Shown: positions 8,259-17,710, numbered from the stretch's first letter. The stretch: 64,000 nucleotides of DNA from Micrococcaceae bacterium Sec5.1 (GCA_039636795.1 CP143430.1:3038001-3102000), one strand, 5' to 3'. Notes: generated from the sequence alone by a model not told the origin. A program made the numbers and translations.

Positions 8259-8379
8259 TACTTGTCCACGCTTTCAGTATCTGGGTTCCACCACAATTCA
8301 CGGTGAAGTCCCACTCTGTCATTCCGAGGGACTTTCCGCCTCATTTACATTCCCTTGATCGGGGGCCACAATAGCGCCC

Positions 8380-8964
8380 ATGTCCATACTCAAGGTGCCA
8401 TCCGAGTCCGAGGCCACGGGTCTGACCGCCGAAATCTACCAAGCCGATCTGCAGTCGATGGGCTATGTTCCGAGCCACACGAAGGCCATGAGCATAAACC
8501 CGGAGGCGTACAAGGCATGGCAGGCACTGGTTAAGGCAATCGTGTCATCGCTGGGTTTGCGACGATACGAACTTGTGACACTCGCCGCCGCCCAGGCTAT
8601 CGGTTCCTCCCACTGCCGGTTGGCCCATGGGAAGAAGACGTTGGCCATCATTGATGAGGAGCAACTACTCGCTGTCGCCCGGGACTACAGGGATGCCGGG
8701 CTGCCCCCGGAGGAAGTCGCGATGATGGACTACGCGGTCAGGCTCAGCACCGATGCGGCTGCAATGAACGACGACGACACGCAGCACCTTCGCGATCTGG
8801 GCTTCAGCGACCGGGAGATTGCCGACATCACTCTCGCTGCCACTGCCAGGAACTACTTCAGCCGCGCACTTCTTGCCCTGGCCGTGGACCTCGATGTACC
8901 TCCAGGCGTGACCGCCGAGCTTCAGGACGCCTTGTTGACGCCGCTGCCGGCTCAAGGTGACTGA
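8380..8964 (+). CDS. Carboxymuconolactone decarboxylase/AhpD-fold protein
   Basis: A 194-residue protein of the peroxidase-related CMD/AhpD group. The N-terminal part (SMGYVPSHTKAMSINPEAY) and central helix pair match uncharacterised peroxidase-related proteins. The active-site region reads AIGSSHCRLAHGKKTL: one Cys and the downstream His are kept, but the first Cys of the CxxC pair is Ser. A disulfide-based AhpD-like peroxidase cycle is therefore not expected as in the archetype. The stop overlaps the convergent MFS gene by 13 bases. Confidence 0.8.
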   Translation: MSILKVPSESEATGLTAEIYQADLQSMGYVPSHTKAMSINPEAYKAWQALVKAIVSSLGLRRYELVTLAAAQAIGSSHCRLAHGKKTLAIIDEEQLLAVARDYRDAGLPPEEVAMMDYAVRLSTDAAAMNDDDTQHLRDLGFSDREIADITLAATARNYFSRALLALAVDLDVPPGVTAELQDALLTPLPAQGD

Positions 8965-10241
8965 ACGGCTTCGGTGTTGGCACGGTCTGCGGATGCCCCT
9001 TGCCTCCGGCTCGCCAGCAGGAATGGCACCGAAATGAGCTCGATGATGCCCGCCATGGCCAACGAGGCCGGGTAGCCGTAGAGGTCGGCGCCCCGGCCAA
9101 GGAGCGGCTGAACCACCACTCCGCCGCTTGAGCCCATGAGCGAATCGAAGCTCAGGACCGTGGCCCGCTGCTTCGAGGGGATCATGTCGTTGACGTACGC
9201 CTGCCGGACCGGGGTTGCTGCGGAACCGACCACCGCCCAGAGTGCCAGCAGCACCAGTGCCAGCCAAAAGACACGCGTGAAGCCGAGGACGACCAGGATC
9301 ACGAATCCTGCCAGGCCGCCAAGGATGAGCACCGAGGTTCGTTTATGGAATAAACGCCGGGCATGCGGCGCAAGCCAGCCACCCAGGATTTGCGAACCGG
9401 CCACAATTGCAGCGGCCAGACCCGCAATGGAATAGGCCCGCGGGTCGCCATACAGGTCAAGAAGGAATGGCTGCAGGGCGTAGAAGACATAAATCCCGAC
9501 GCCGGCACTAAAGGGAGCGGCCAGCATGACGTACCGGACGGGCGGGTTTTTCAAGCCGTTCTCGATCGAGGCAGAAAGTACTGCGCGGGTGGCTCGGAGG
9601 GGGTGAGTGGACCGCTCAGGTGAGAACCCGACGTCGTGCATTAACCCAAACGCTACGGCGAACATGGCAACCAGAACGAAAACCCGAATGAGGAACGGGA
9701 CGCCAAGGTTGGTGACTTGGGCGATCACCCCACCTGCCACTGAACCCAGCAGCATCGCCACACCCTGCACCATCTGGCCGCGCCCCAGAACGGTTTCAAG
9801 GCCGCCTTCATAGCCGGAGAAGCGCAAGGCATCCACCAGCCAGGCTTCCACGGCTCCGGAGAAGAACGTGAACCCGAGACCAAGGAGCACCGACACAACG
9901 GCCCACATCCAAAACGGTGCGGAAATCTGCCAGAGCACGTAGTACAAGTACGTAGACGCCGCCAACGTGATCGTTCCAAGCAGGAACGACGTGCGGCGGC
10001 CCCAGCCATCAGCGACAACGCCTGTGGGTATCTCGAAAAGGACCATTCCGGCTGTGAAGAAAGCGTTGGCCGCGAAGGCTTCAAGGTTGCTCAAGCCCGC
10101 ATCAAGCAGGAAAAGCGTGTTGATACCCCAGATGAAGGAAGCAGCCACCGTGTTGCCCAGCGTCAGCGTGAGATAGACACGTTGAATCTTTCTGGCGGCG
10201 TCGTTCAGGGTGTCGCCGCCAGCGCTGGGAGGGGTGACCAC
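8952..10241 (-). CDS. MFS transporter, 12 transmembrane segments
   Basis: A 429-residue major-facilitator protein of the drug-efflux type. It shows twelve hydrophobic segments and the loop 2-3 motif as GVVADGWGRR. The second half contains a related loop motif in a degenerate form. The start is a GTG at 10241, giving a short cytoplasmic N-terminus before the first helix. It lies 70 bases downstream of the VWA gene on the same strand, so it could be read from the five-gene unit upstream, but there is no overlap and no functional link is visible. The substrate is unknown. Confidence 0.85.
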   Translation of the reverse strand: MVTPPSAGGDTLNDAARKIQRVYLTLTLGNTVAASFIWGINTLFLLDAGLSNLEAFAANAFFTAGMVLFEIPTGVVADGWGRRTSFLLGTITLAASTYLYYVLWQISAPFWMWAVVSVLLGLGFTFFSGAVEAWLVDALRFSGYEGGLETVLGRGQMVQGVAMLLGSVAGGVIAQVTNLGVPFLIRVFVLVAMFAVAFGLMHDVGFSPERSTHPLRATRAVLSASIENGLKNPPVRYVMLAAPFSAGVGIYVFYALQPFLLDLYGDPRAYSIAGLAAAIVAGSQILGGWLAPHARRLFHKRTSVLILGGLAGFVILVVLGFTRVFWLALVLLALWAVVGSAATPVRQAYVNDMIPSKQRATVLSFDSLMGSSGGVVVQPLLGRGADLYGYPASLAMAGIIELISVPFLLASRRQGASADRANTEAVQSP

Positions 10242-10311
10242 AAGCCCATTCTCGTCCCGTTGCCGTGCGTCCGCCAGAGCCCGTGGGCACAGTTTGCTAC
10301 CTCAGAGTTTG

Positions 10312-11508
10312 CTACGTCCCGTGTGTGGTTGGGATGCCCTGGGACGTTGCCCACTCGCTGACGTCCCGGCGCTCAATTGCCGCCGCCATCATCTCCGGAA
10401 ACAGGTCCGGCGTGCAGGCAAAAGCCGGGACACCAATCCCGGCGAGCGCTGCGGCGTGGCTGGAGTCGAAGGACGGATGACCACTGTCGCTCAGGGCAAG
10501 CAAGGCGATCATGGTAGTTCCCGCGCCAACAATCGAAGCGGCACGGCGCAGCATCTCCTCGGCTATCCCACCTTCGTAAAGGTCACTGATCAGCACCAGG
10601 ATGGTCTCAGCTGGCTTGGTGATCTGATCCTGGCAATAGGCCAGGGCGCGATTGATGTCGGTACCACCACCGAGCTGCACACCAAACAACACGTCCACGG
10701 GATCATCCAGGTCCTCGGTCAGATCAACGACTTCGGTATCGAAGACCACCAGACGGGTGCTCACGGAACGCAGTGAACTGAGCACCGCGCCGAAGACGCT
10801 GGAGTACACCACGGATTCCGCCATGGATCCTGATTGGTCGATGCACAGGATGATCTCGCGCTGGATCTCCGTGCTGCGCCGGGCATGGCCATGGAGTTGT
10901 TCGGGCACAACCGTCCGATATTCGGGCTGGTAATGCTTAAGGTTGGCCGCAACGGTCCTGTTCCAGTCAATATCCCTGTGCCGTGGTCGCCTGGTCCGGG
11001 CGGACCGATTCAGCGCCCCGGCGACAGCCTGAACGGTCTTTGCGCGCAAACGATCCTCAAGATCCTTGGTCACTTGGCGAACCACAGACCTTGCTGTCTC
11101 GCGCGACTGCTCGGGGATAACCCTGCCCAGGCCAACAAGCGTGCTTACCAAGGCGATATCCGCTTGGACCGTTCGCAACATCTCGGGTTCAAGGAGCAAT
11201 TGCCGCAGCCCCAGACGGTCCATTGCGTCAGCCTGCATCACCTGGACCACGGAAGAGGGGAAATATCCCCGGATATCTCCGAGCCACCGAGCCACGCGTG
11301 GACTCGAGGCCCCGAGCCCACCTCGGCGAGTGGAACCCGCGCCATATAGCTCCTCAAGATCCTGGTCACGCCGGGCATCATCGGCCGAGAGCTGGACGCG
11401 CTCGCCGTCGGCTTTTGAGATGCCGTCTGCCTCGTTACCGCCCAGCACGAGACGCCAACGGCCCAGCCGGTCGCGCCCCCGATCCTCCTCAAAGTTGCCA
11501 TCTGTCAT
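10312..11508 (-). CDS. VWA-domain protein of a MoxR/YehL-type cluster (YehP-like)
   Basis: A 398-residue protein with a helical N-terminal half and a C-terminal von Willebrand A domain. The MIDAS metal site is intact: DQSGSMAES (DxSxS), the Thr of GGGTDI, and the Asp of LISDLYEGG. VWA proteins paired with MoxR ATPases usually act as metal-dependent adaptors or chaperone partners. The start at 11508 has a GGAGGAG ribosome site and overlaps the DUF5682 stop as ATGA; an upstream ATG at 11523 lies inside that ribosome site. It is the last gene of the five-gene unit. Confidence 0.88.
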   Translation of the reverse strand: MTDGNFEEDRGRDRLGRWRLVLGGNEADGISKADGERVQLSADDARRDQDLEELYGAGSTRRGGLGASSPRVARWLGDIRGYFPSSVVQVMQADAMDRLGLRQLLLEPEMLRTVQADIALVSTLVGLGRVIPEQSRETARSVVRQVTKDLEDRLRAKTVQAVAGALNRSARTRRPRHRDIDWNRTVAANLKHYQPEYRTVVPEQLHGHARRSTEIQREIILCIDQSGSMAESVVYSSVFGAVLSSLRSVSTRLVVFDTEVVDLTEDLDDPVDVLFGVQLGGGTDINRALAYCQDQITKPAETILVLISDLYEGGIAEEMLRRAASIVGAGTTMIALLALSDSGHPSFDSSHAAALAGIGVPAFACTPDLFPEMMAAAIERRDVSEWATSQGIPTTHGT

Positions 11509-13754
11509 GTGATCTCCTCCCATCCGAGGATTCTGGCCATCGTCCTGATGGCTGGGCTTGCCGCAGCCAGGTCAAAGCTTGTACCTGCTGTGGTGTCCCG
11601 CGAGGCGCCGGAACGGCTCAGCTGCTCACCGATCTCGCGCCGTTCAGGGCGGCTGAAGGCCGAGAATGTCCTGCGCAGGAGCGGCAGCACGTCCTCGAAA
11701 ACCTCGTCCTGCACGCCATCCACCCACTCATCCACAATCTGAAGGAGGCGGCGATCATGGATCAGCAGCGTGGCATCGCCGGACAGCAGCCCATCCAACC
11801 AGGCCGCAGCCTCGGGGGCCGGGGCTGCGACAGACAAACGGCGGCTGAGGTTCGCCGCAACGTCTTCGGCGTCCACCAGGGCGGCGTCCAGCAGGAGACG
11901 TAGAGCACGACCGGCCACGGAGCCGTGGATCCGGTCAGAATGTGCCACCGCGGCGAGCGCTGAATGCCAGTCGTCCAAGGGCAAGTCCGGGAGCAGGGAC
12001 AGCCCGTCCTGGGCGGAGTCGATCGCCCCGCGCATGACGGTGGCAGCCTCGTCGTCCAAAGCTGCGCACGCTGTGGGCAGGCCAACGCAGGCGCGCACGA
12101 CAGTGGCTTCCAGGATCTTTCGGACATTGCTCACGTCCACCCCGCGCACGTTTCCGTACCGGCATGTGCGGGCAAGAGGCGCAATGGTTTCCAGGAGCGG
12201 GGGAACGTCCTGCTGGAGCGCTGTTCGTTCAGCAAGAGCGGAGACGACGCCGGAAATACCGTCCGGGAGGTCCGCGAGCAGGCAGTTTGCCAGCAGTTCG
12301 GACAGGACAGGAAGGCCGTCGGCGGCCTGGGCTTCTTCGGTCACAAACGCCGCTGCGGCGGAGGCAACTGTTGTGCCGTACCGGCTGGCTTCCACCAAGG
12401 ACAGGGCGAGTTCAGGCTTCCAGAGAAGGGTCCACGCCTCCTTGAACGTGCCGGTGGTACGGCCGGTGTCAGTGGGCACGCCCCAGTCCACACCCAGCAG
12501 TGACAGGCGATGGAGCAGCACGGAACGCGCCAGTTGGTTGGGTTTTCGCAGGTCCAAGACCCTGACCTCTTCCATGGCGCTGGCTTTCATCCTCAGTTTG
12601 CGTTGTGCCGCGGCGAGGTCAGCAGCCAGCGGAAGCGTAGGCGCGGAGTCCGGCACCCTGCCGAAATCCCGTCCGACACTTAGTTCGCGATGTACCAGTG
12701 CCAACGGCAGGGGAGAGCCATCGCACAGGACGGCCTGCGCAGCGTCGTCCAGTTCGGGTAACCCCGGGCTTGGCCGACCCCGAACGGCAGCGAGGGTCTT
12801 TGCCATCCGGCTCGCCTCCACCACGGAGGCCGTCGAGGCGTCGAGGTTTTCCTTGCGCAAAGCCCGGGCAACTCGAACAAGCCAGGTCGTAGACACATCC
12901 ACGCCTGGATCCTGGGCCATCCAGTGCGCGAACAGATGCTGATACCAGCCCGGTGCCGTCACACCTGCCCCGTATCCGCTCCGCAGGCTGAGCCGGTCCG
13001 ATGTCCACGGGACCCATGTCACGGCCACCTTGGCCTTGGGCAGGCCAGAGAGTACTTTGTTGTCCGCGGAAACGGAGGGGAAGCCGGCGGGCACGAGTGC
13101 TGGTGCATGGTAGGCGCCGCAGACCACAGCGATACGACCATATCCTTCACGAATCGCCGCTCTCAGGATGCGCCGCATTGCCGCTTCCCGGCGGTGGTTC
13201 TCCACGACGTCCGGATGATCGGGGGATCGGTCGTCCAGTGCCCGGATTTCGGAAATGGCATCGATCAAGGCCTCGAAGCGCTCCACGGGGTTTGAGTTGC
13301 GGTGCTCGACGGCGTCCTCCCACCAGCGCTCGGCATCGCTGTACCCGGCAGCTTCTGCCAGGATGCCGATTGCATCCGGGCGGTACGGCTGATCCGGGGT
13401 GGAAATCGACTCAACGGCTTCGGCAGCTACCCTCAGTCCGAACGTGTGTGCCGCTGGCAGATCGATGGCCTGCACGGGGGTCCCTGTGGACAGCGCCCAG
13501 CGGATGGCTACCCATTCAGGTGAGAAGCTGGCCATGGGATAAAAGGAAGCCAACCGCGGCTCATCCACTGCATAGATCAGGCCGGCTACGGGAGGAACCA
13601 TCCCTGGATCGGTGATGAGCGGAATGACTTGGTCGAGCTCAGGTGGGCCCTCGACCAGCACCAGATCCGGGCGAAGGGTAGCCAACGCTTCGGCCACCGA
13701 GTGCGCCGAGCCGGGTCCGTGGTGCCGGATCCCCAGAATGTGGACGTCAGTCAT
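11505..13754 (-). CDS. DUF5682 protein (YehM-like) with TraB/EreA-like motifs
   Basis: A 749-residue cytoplasmic protein, normal length for DUF5682. Its first 220 residues carry three short motifs that match the TraB/ChaN/EreA-like hydrolase superfamily as I know it: GIRHHGPGSAHSV (8-20) followed by PDLVLVEGP (29-37), a basic helix ENHRREAAMRRIL (185-197), and IAVVCGAYHAPAL (208-220). The remaining 530 residues are helical and look like repeats. No signal peptide is present. The gene begins 3 bases after the AAA+ ATPase stop and overlaps the VWA gene by 4 bases. The family call is firm; hydrolase activity is an inference from motif likeness. Confidence 0.85.
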   Translation of the reverse strand: MTDVHILGIRHHGPGSAHSVAEALATLRPDLVLVEGPPELDQVIPLITDPGMVPPVAGLIYAVDEPRLASFYPMASFSPEWVAIRWALSTGTPVQAIDLPAAHTFGLRVAAEAVESISTPDQPYRPDAIGILAEAAGYSDAERWWEDAVEHRNSNPVERFEALIDAISEIRALDDRSPDHPDVVENHRREAAMRRILRAAIREGYGRIAVVCGAYHAPALVPAGFPSVSADNKVLSGLPKAKVAVTWVPWTSDRLSLRSGYGAGVTAPGWYQHLFAHWMAQDPGVDVSTTWLVRVARALRKENLDASTASVVEASRMAKTLAAVRGRPSPGLPELDDAAQAVLCDGSPLPLALVHRELSVGRDFGRVPDSAPTLPLAADLAAAQRKLRMKASAMEEVRVLDLRKPNQLARSVLLHRLSLLGVDWGVPTDTGRTTGTFKEAWTLLWKPELALSLVEASRYGTTVASAAAAFVTEEAQAADGLPVLSELLANCLLADLPDGISGVVSALAERTALQQDVPPLLETIAPLARTCRYGNVRGVDVSNVRKILEATVVRACVGLPTACAALDDEAATVMRGAIDSAQDGLSLLPDLPLDDWHSALAAVAHSDRIHGSVAGRALRLLLDAALVDAEDVAANLSRRLSVAAPAPEAAAWLDGLLSGDATLLIHDRRLLQIVDEWVDGVQDEVFEDVLPLLRRTFSAFSRPERREIGEQLSRSGASRDTTAGTSFDLAAASPAIRTMARILGWEEIT

Positions 13755-13757
13755 CGC

Positions 13758-14864
13758 CTAGGTCGTCGACTCGAGGTCACGGCAGGCCCGATAGAGGTCC
13801 TTCCACTCGGGTCGGTTCCGCACCACCGTCTCCAGGTACTCCTGCCAAATCACCCTGTCTTGTACAGGATCCTTGATCACTGCGCCCACCAAGCTCGCCG
13901 CAACGTCATCGGCCCGGACCGTTCCGTCGCCGAAGTGCGCAGCGAGGGACAGCCCGTTGGTCATCACGGAAATGGCCTCCGCCGTGGACAGAGTGGCCGA
14001 CGGGGATTTGATGGTGGTGCGTTGATCCTGGGTGACCCCGGAACGCAGTTCACGCATGACGGTGACAACCCTGCGGATTTCGGAGAGGGCCGCCAAGTCT
14101 GCCGGAAGCTCCAGCGCCTCGCCCAAGCTGCGCACACGTGTTGTCACGATCTCCACCTCCTGATCGATAGTGTCCGGAAGCGGCAGGACAACTGTGTTGA
14201 ACCGCCGGCGGAGAGCCGAGGAGAGCTCGTTGACGCCTTTGTCGCGGTTGTTCGCGGTGGCGATCACATTGAACCCCTTGCGGGCCTGCACTTCCTCATT
14301 GAGTTCGGGGATGGGCAGAGTCTTCTCGCTGAGGATGGTGATGAGGGAATCCTGGACGTCAGAGGGGATGCGCGTCAGTTCTTCCACGCGCACCAGGCTG
14401 CCGGCCTCCATTGCACGCATCACAGGTCCCGGAACCATGGCTGCCCTCGAGGGACCTTCGGCGAGTAGTCGTGCATAGTTCCACCCGTACCGCAATGCTT
14501 CTTCGGGTGTTCCCGCCGTGCCCTGGACCACCAGCGTGGACGCGCCCGAAATAGCCGCGGCCAGGTGCTCGCCAAGCCAGGTCTTCGCAGTTCCCGGCAC
14601 GCCCAGGAGCAGCAGGGCCCGGTCCGTAGCAAGGGATGCCACAGCGATTTCCACCAAACGCTCCTGACCCAGGTATTTCGGCGTGATCTCAGCGCCATTG
14701 GGTAGGGTTCCGCCCAGGATGTAGGTGGTGACCGCCCATGGTGAGAGGCGCCAACTGGGTGGCCGGGGCCGGTCGTCAACCGCCGCCAACACACTGAGTT
14801 CATCGGCGTACGCATTTTCGGCGTGGGCCCGGAGAACATCGGTTCCGTATGGGGCATCTGTCAT
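13758..14864 (-). CDS. MoxR-family AAA+ ATPase (YehL-like)
   Basis: A 368-residue single-ring-domain AAA+ ATPase. It has Walker A GVPGTAKTW (Gly-x4-Gly-Lys type with an AK variant), Walker B region SLVRVEELTRI, sensor 1 in VIATANNRDKG, and the arginine-finger region SSALRRRFN. MoxR ATPases remodel or insert cofactors into partner proteins, commonly with a VWA partner. The start at 14864 overlaps the DUF5691 stop as ATGA; the frame stays open further upstream but inside DUF5691. Together with the SWIM, DUF5682 and VWA genes this matches the YehL subgroup of MoxR proteins. Confidence 0.9.
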   Translation of the reverse strand: MTDAPYGTDVLRAHAENAYADELSVLAAVDDRPRPPSWRLSPWAVTTYILGGTLPNGAEITPKYLGQERLVEIAVASLATDRALLLLGVPGTAKTWLGEHLAAAISGASTLVVQGTAGTPEEALRYGWNYARLLAEGPSRAAMVPGPVMRAMEAGSLVRVEELTRIPSDVQDSLITILSEKTLPIPELNEEVQARKGFNVIATANNRDKGVNELSSALRRRFNTVVLPLPDTIDQEVEIVTTRVRSLGEALELPADLAALSEIRRVVTVMRELRSGVTQDQRTTIKSPSATLSTAEAISVMTNGLSLAAHFGDGTVRADDVAASLVGAVIKDPVQDRVIWQEYLETVVRNRPEWKDLYRACRDLESTT

Positions 14865-16321
14865 TGGAAGGCCTCCGTGAGGGATTGTCGGAATGCTTGG
14901 TATTGAACAGCGTCGCGGAGCACCCGACGCCGGGCAGGGTCCTCGTCTGAACGCTCCAGAAGGCGTCGGCATTGCTCGGCGGCCTCCGGCGGCAGCGCGG
15001 TTGGCAGCACCTGCGCCAGCATGGCCGCCAATTGGCCACCGTTCTTGCCGGCAATCAGCCCGAGCAGCGCATCAGCCAACCCCAACCCCCACGGCTGGTG
15101 CAGATCCCGTAACAGCGGAACCAAGGTCAGGGGCTGGTCAATGCCATTGCGGATGTACCCTTCCAGCCATTGCTCACGCTCACCAGCAGGCAGGCAACCC
15201 AGCAGCCGCACGTCGGTCCGGACGGTCAGCAGCGCGCGGATCCACTCGAGGTCTTTCCGGCTCACAGCAGCTGTGATGAGGCCATCCAGGACCCGGGGCT
15301 CGGGTTTCAGGAGTTCCACAGTTGAGGCCGGGCCGCGGCCGGACACGGATGTCCAGACCTCAAGCGGTGCACCCCTGATGATGATGTCCAATCGCGCCAG
15401 TCTGTCAGGTTCACCACTGCGTTGGTTGGACGGGATGCCGTCGCGTACAGCTTGCTCATCCGGGTCTGGCGGAAGATCGATGTCGATCCGCTTGTTCAAC
15501 AGCCCCTTCAAATGCAGCAGGGGAAGCAGCCGGGCAGACATGCGCCCGGCTCGGAGACTGCCAGGGAGTCGGTCCAACAATCCGGTTGCCACCTCGCGCA
15601 CACTCTTCGCTTTGTCGTCCAAGGCGCGTTCCAACAGCTCTTCGTCGTCGCTGCCCATGTTCGTGGCCAACAGGGCCAGTTGATGTGCGCGTTCCCGGGC
15701 GCTTAGGTCATCCCAGTGCGTCGCCAGCCTCTTACGTGCAGCTGCAGGGTCAGTGCTTCGGAGGCGTTCAAGGTCCGCCCTGGCGTCTTCGCTCCCCAGC
15801 TCTGCCCCTTCATCGGCCGGCTTCGGAACTGATGTTTTTGAGAGACTTTGAAGCCAGCGGCCGCGGGTTCCGATGGCTGGCTCCAAGCGCTTGAAGACAG
15901 CTGCTTTAGTTTCGGCCAACGCGAACATCGCCGGAAGCAGTCGGTGCGGGACCCGGCGTCGTGATTCTTCTGCCAGCTGAAGCCAGTCCACTACCAACTG
16001 GTTCCTCAACTCCAGTCCGACCGGCGGTTGAGTGAGCAGGAGTTCCAGCAGCCGGGCAGCTTCTCCAGCGGCCTGCGGCTCCGTATCAGGCGACGCCGGC
16101 AGCGGCAGAGTGGCGGCGGGCGCTTGGGCGGGTCTGCGGGACGCGCGGATGACGACATCCGCCATGGCGGCCTGGTCCAGCACCTCTTCCTCACGGGACA
16201 ATCCTTCGGGAGGGCGCACACCCAGTCCAGCTGGCGGAGACGGCGCGGAATGCCTCCCTGTTCCTACGAGTGCGGCAGTGCGTAACCCGTCCAACCATGT
16301 CAGCTCGTCCAACCACGTCAT
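14861..16321 (-). CDS. DUF5691 protein, probable helical-repeat scaffold
   Basis: A 486-residue cytoplasmic protein of DUF5691. It is almost wholly helical and Leu/Arg-rich. Segments such as LATNMGSDDEELLERALDDK and VREVATGLLDRLPGSLRAG resemble HEAT-type repeats. No catalytic motif is seen. It overlaps the SWIM gene upstream and the ATPase gene downstream by 4 bases each. It is probably a scaffold or substrate-recognition subunit of the MoxR complex; that role is inference from its composition and place in the operon. Confidence 0.82.
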   Translation of the reverse strand: MTWLDELTWLDGLRTAALVGTGRHSAPSPPAGLGVRPPEGLSREEEVLDQAAMADVVIRASRRPAQAPAATLPLPASPDTEPQAAGEAARLLELLLTQPPVGLELRNQLVVDWLQLAEESRRRVPHRLLPAMFALAETKAAVFKRLEPAIGTRGRWLQSLSKTSVPKPADEGAELGSEDARADLERLRSTDPAAARKRLATHWDDLSARERAHQLALLATNMGSDDEELLERALDDKAKSVREVATGLLDRLPGSLRAGRMSARLLPLLHLKGLLNKRIDIDLPPDPDEQAVRDGIPSNQRSGEPDRLARLDIIIRGAPLEVWTSVSGRGPASTVELLKPEPRVLDGLITAAVSRKDLEWIRALLTVRTDVRLLGCLPAGEREQWLEGYIRNGIDQPLTLVPLLRDLHQPWGLGLADALLGLIAGKNGGQLAAMLAQVLPTALPPEAAEQCRRLLERSDEDPARRRVLRDAVQYQAFRQSLTEAFQ

Positions 16322-17616
16322 GGAGTCACCACCGCGTCATCGACGACGACGGTCAGCGGCCGCAGGCGGCCATCCTCCAGTTCGCCGAAAACATCCACCG
16401 GGTGCCCGCCCGTCAGCGCCAGCAGCGAATCGAGGGGAGCATCCATCAAGGGAAGAGCGTTGTCGTTACCGTCAAGCAGCCAACCATGGTCCTCCGGCAG
16501 GATGGTGACGCCGGCCAACAGTACCGGCTGACGGTCGCGCCACGGTGAGCGGGCAACAGCGGCTGACTGCTGCTCGAGGGCTTGGGCGATGGTGCAGCCA
16601 GGACCGAGGCTGGTGGCCAGTCCTTGTGATGCAACGGCACTGGTGAACATCGCGCGTTGCGGCGGGGAGCCGGGGTAGCGGGCAACCGTGACGTCCAACA
16701 GGGCGCCCGCGAGTTGAGGTGTCGCGAGCCCTTGGCCTTGCCCGGCAAAATCCAGGATGACCACCACCGTGCCATCGGGACCCCGGAGCCAGGTCCGCTG
16801 CTGTTGGAGCCGGCCGTCGTCGCTTCGATGGGCTCCCAGTACCAGCCATGGGCCGGGGAGCGCCTCGGTATCGTTGACGTCGGCCGATGCAGTGGCCCAA
16901 CCGACGGCTGCTTTAACGTCTGCAAATTCCTCGGCGGACAGCGTGTCCCGTGCGGCCCAGGCTTTGGTCAGCGCCCACCAGCGGCCTGCATGAAGCAACA
17001 GGTGGTCTGCCCAGTCGGTCCTGCCGTGGACCTCCGAAGCCATGGTCCGCACTTGTTCGGCAAGGCCGGGCAACTGGGAGTCGACCAATCGGGCCGCCAC
17101 ACCATCCCACCAGGAATAGGGCTGGCTGCGGGCGGCGGCAAGCCCGGTCCGGATCAGGTCGGTGAGCCAGCGGGCGAAGTCTGCGATTCCTGCATCCATG
17201 AGTGCTTGTCGCTCGGCGAGCCGCTTCGCCTGCGCTTCGGGATCCGATGCCTCCCCTGACTTCCTGCGGTCCTTGGCGGTGGCACGTTCTGCGCGCTGGC
17301 CTGCCCATTCCTGCGCGAAGTCCGCCGTCTCGGCCGAAGCCTCTGCAGCCTCACCCCGTGCCCACAGAAGAAGCAGTGCCAGGGCGTGTTTGCAGGGAAA
17401 TTTGCGGCTCGGACATGAGCATCGGTAGGCAGGGGCGACGATGTCCACGCTCACTTGATAGGGCGTTTTCCCGCTGCCTTGGCATTTGCCCCAAACCAGG
17501 ACGTCGTTGCTCCCTGAGTCCGACCACGGGCCGGGACGTGCCAGTTTTCGTGCCGCTGCCAAAGACGATTCGTCGGGGGCGGCGTTGATGACTCTCTCTT
17601 CGCTCCAACGCCCCAT
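16318..17616 (-). CDS. SWIM zinc-finger protein (YehQ-like)
   Basis: A 432-residue protein, first gene of the five-gene unit. The SWIM finger is at about residues 62-73 as CSCPSRKFPCKH (Cys-x-Cys-x6-Cys-x-His), a metal-binding fold that binds DNA or protein. The remainder is a long helical and mixed region of unknown fold. I chose the Met at 17616 because MGRWSEERV begins the conserved N-terminus. No good ribosome site precedes it, so the mRNA may be leaderless or have a very short leader. It overlaps DUF5691 by 4 bases. Confidence 0.85.
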   Translation of the reverse strand: MGRWSEERVINAAPDESSLAAARKLARPGPWSDSGSNDVLVWGKCQGSGKTPYQVSVDIVAPAYRCSCPSRKFPCKHALALLLLWARGEAAEASAETADFAQEWAGQRAERATAKDRRKSGEASDPEAQAKRLAERQALMDAGIADFARWLTDLIRTGLAAARSQPYSWWDGVAARLVDSQLPGLAEQVRTMASEVHGRTDWADHLLLHAGRWWALTKAWAARDTLSAEEFADVKAAVGWATASADVNDTEALPGPWLVLGAHRSDDGRLQQQRTWLRGPDGTVVVILDFAGQGQGLATPQLAGALLDVTVARYPGSPPQRAMFTSAVASQGLATSLGPGCTIAQALEQQSAAVARSPWRDRQPVLLAGVTILPEDHGWLLDGNDNALPLMDAPLDSLLALTGGHPVDVFGELEDGRLRPLTVVVDDAVVTP

Positions 17617-17678
17617 GAGGGCTATTCTGCCTGACACCTGCGACGCTTTGGGAGAGGACCGCGACAGCGCGGCGATTT

Positions 17679-17710
17679 GCTGCCGGGAGCCTTGCCCGGC
17701 TCCCGGCAGC
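17679..17710. terminator. Strong GC hairpin, possible factor-assisted terminator
   Basis: Thirteen perfectly paired bases (GCTGCCGGGAGCC with its complement) flank a 6-base loop. The hairpin lies just downstream of the flavin hydroxylase stop and upstream of the SWIM gene, both on the minus strand. Neither side carries a T-run, so it is not a classic intrinsic terminator. Actinobacteria often use such hairpins, and it would insulate the five-gene unit from the hydroxylase. Confidence 0.5.

Noticed and set aside
10291..10315. Direct repeat AGTTTGCTAC twice, 15 bases apart, as an operator
   Set aside because: Half of it overlaps the VWA stop codon and there is no dyad. It may be chance.
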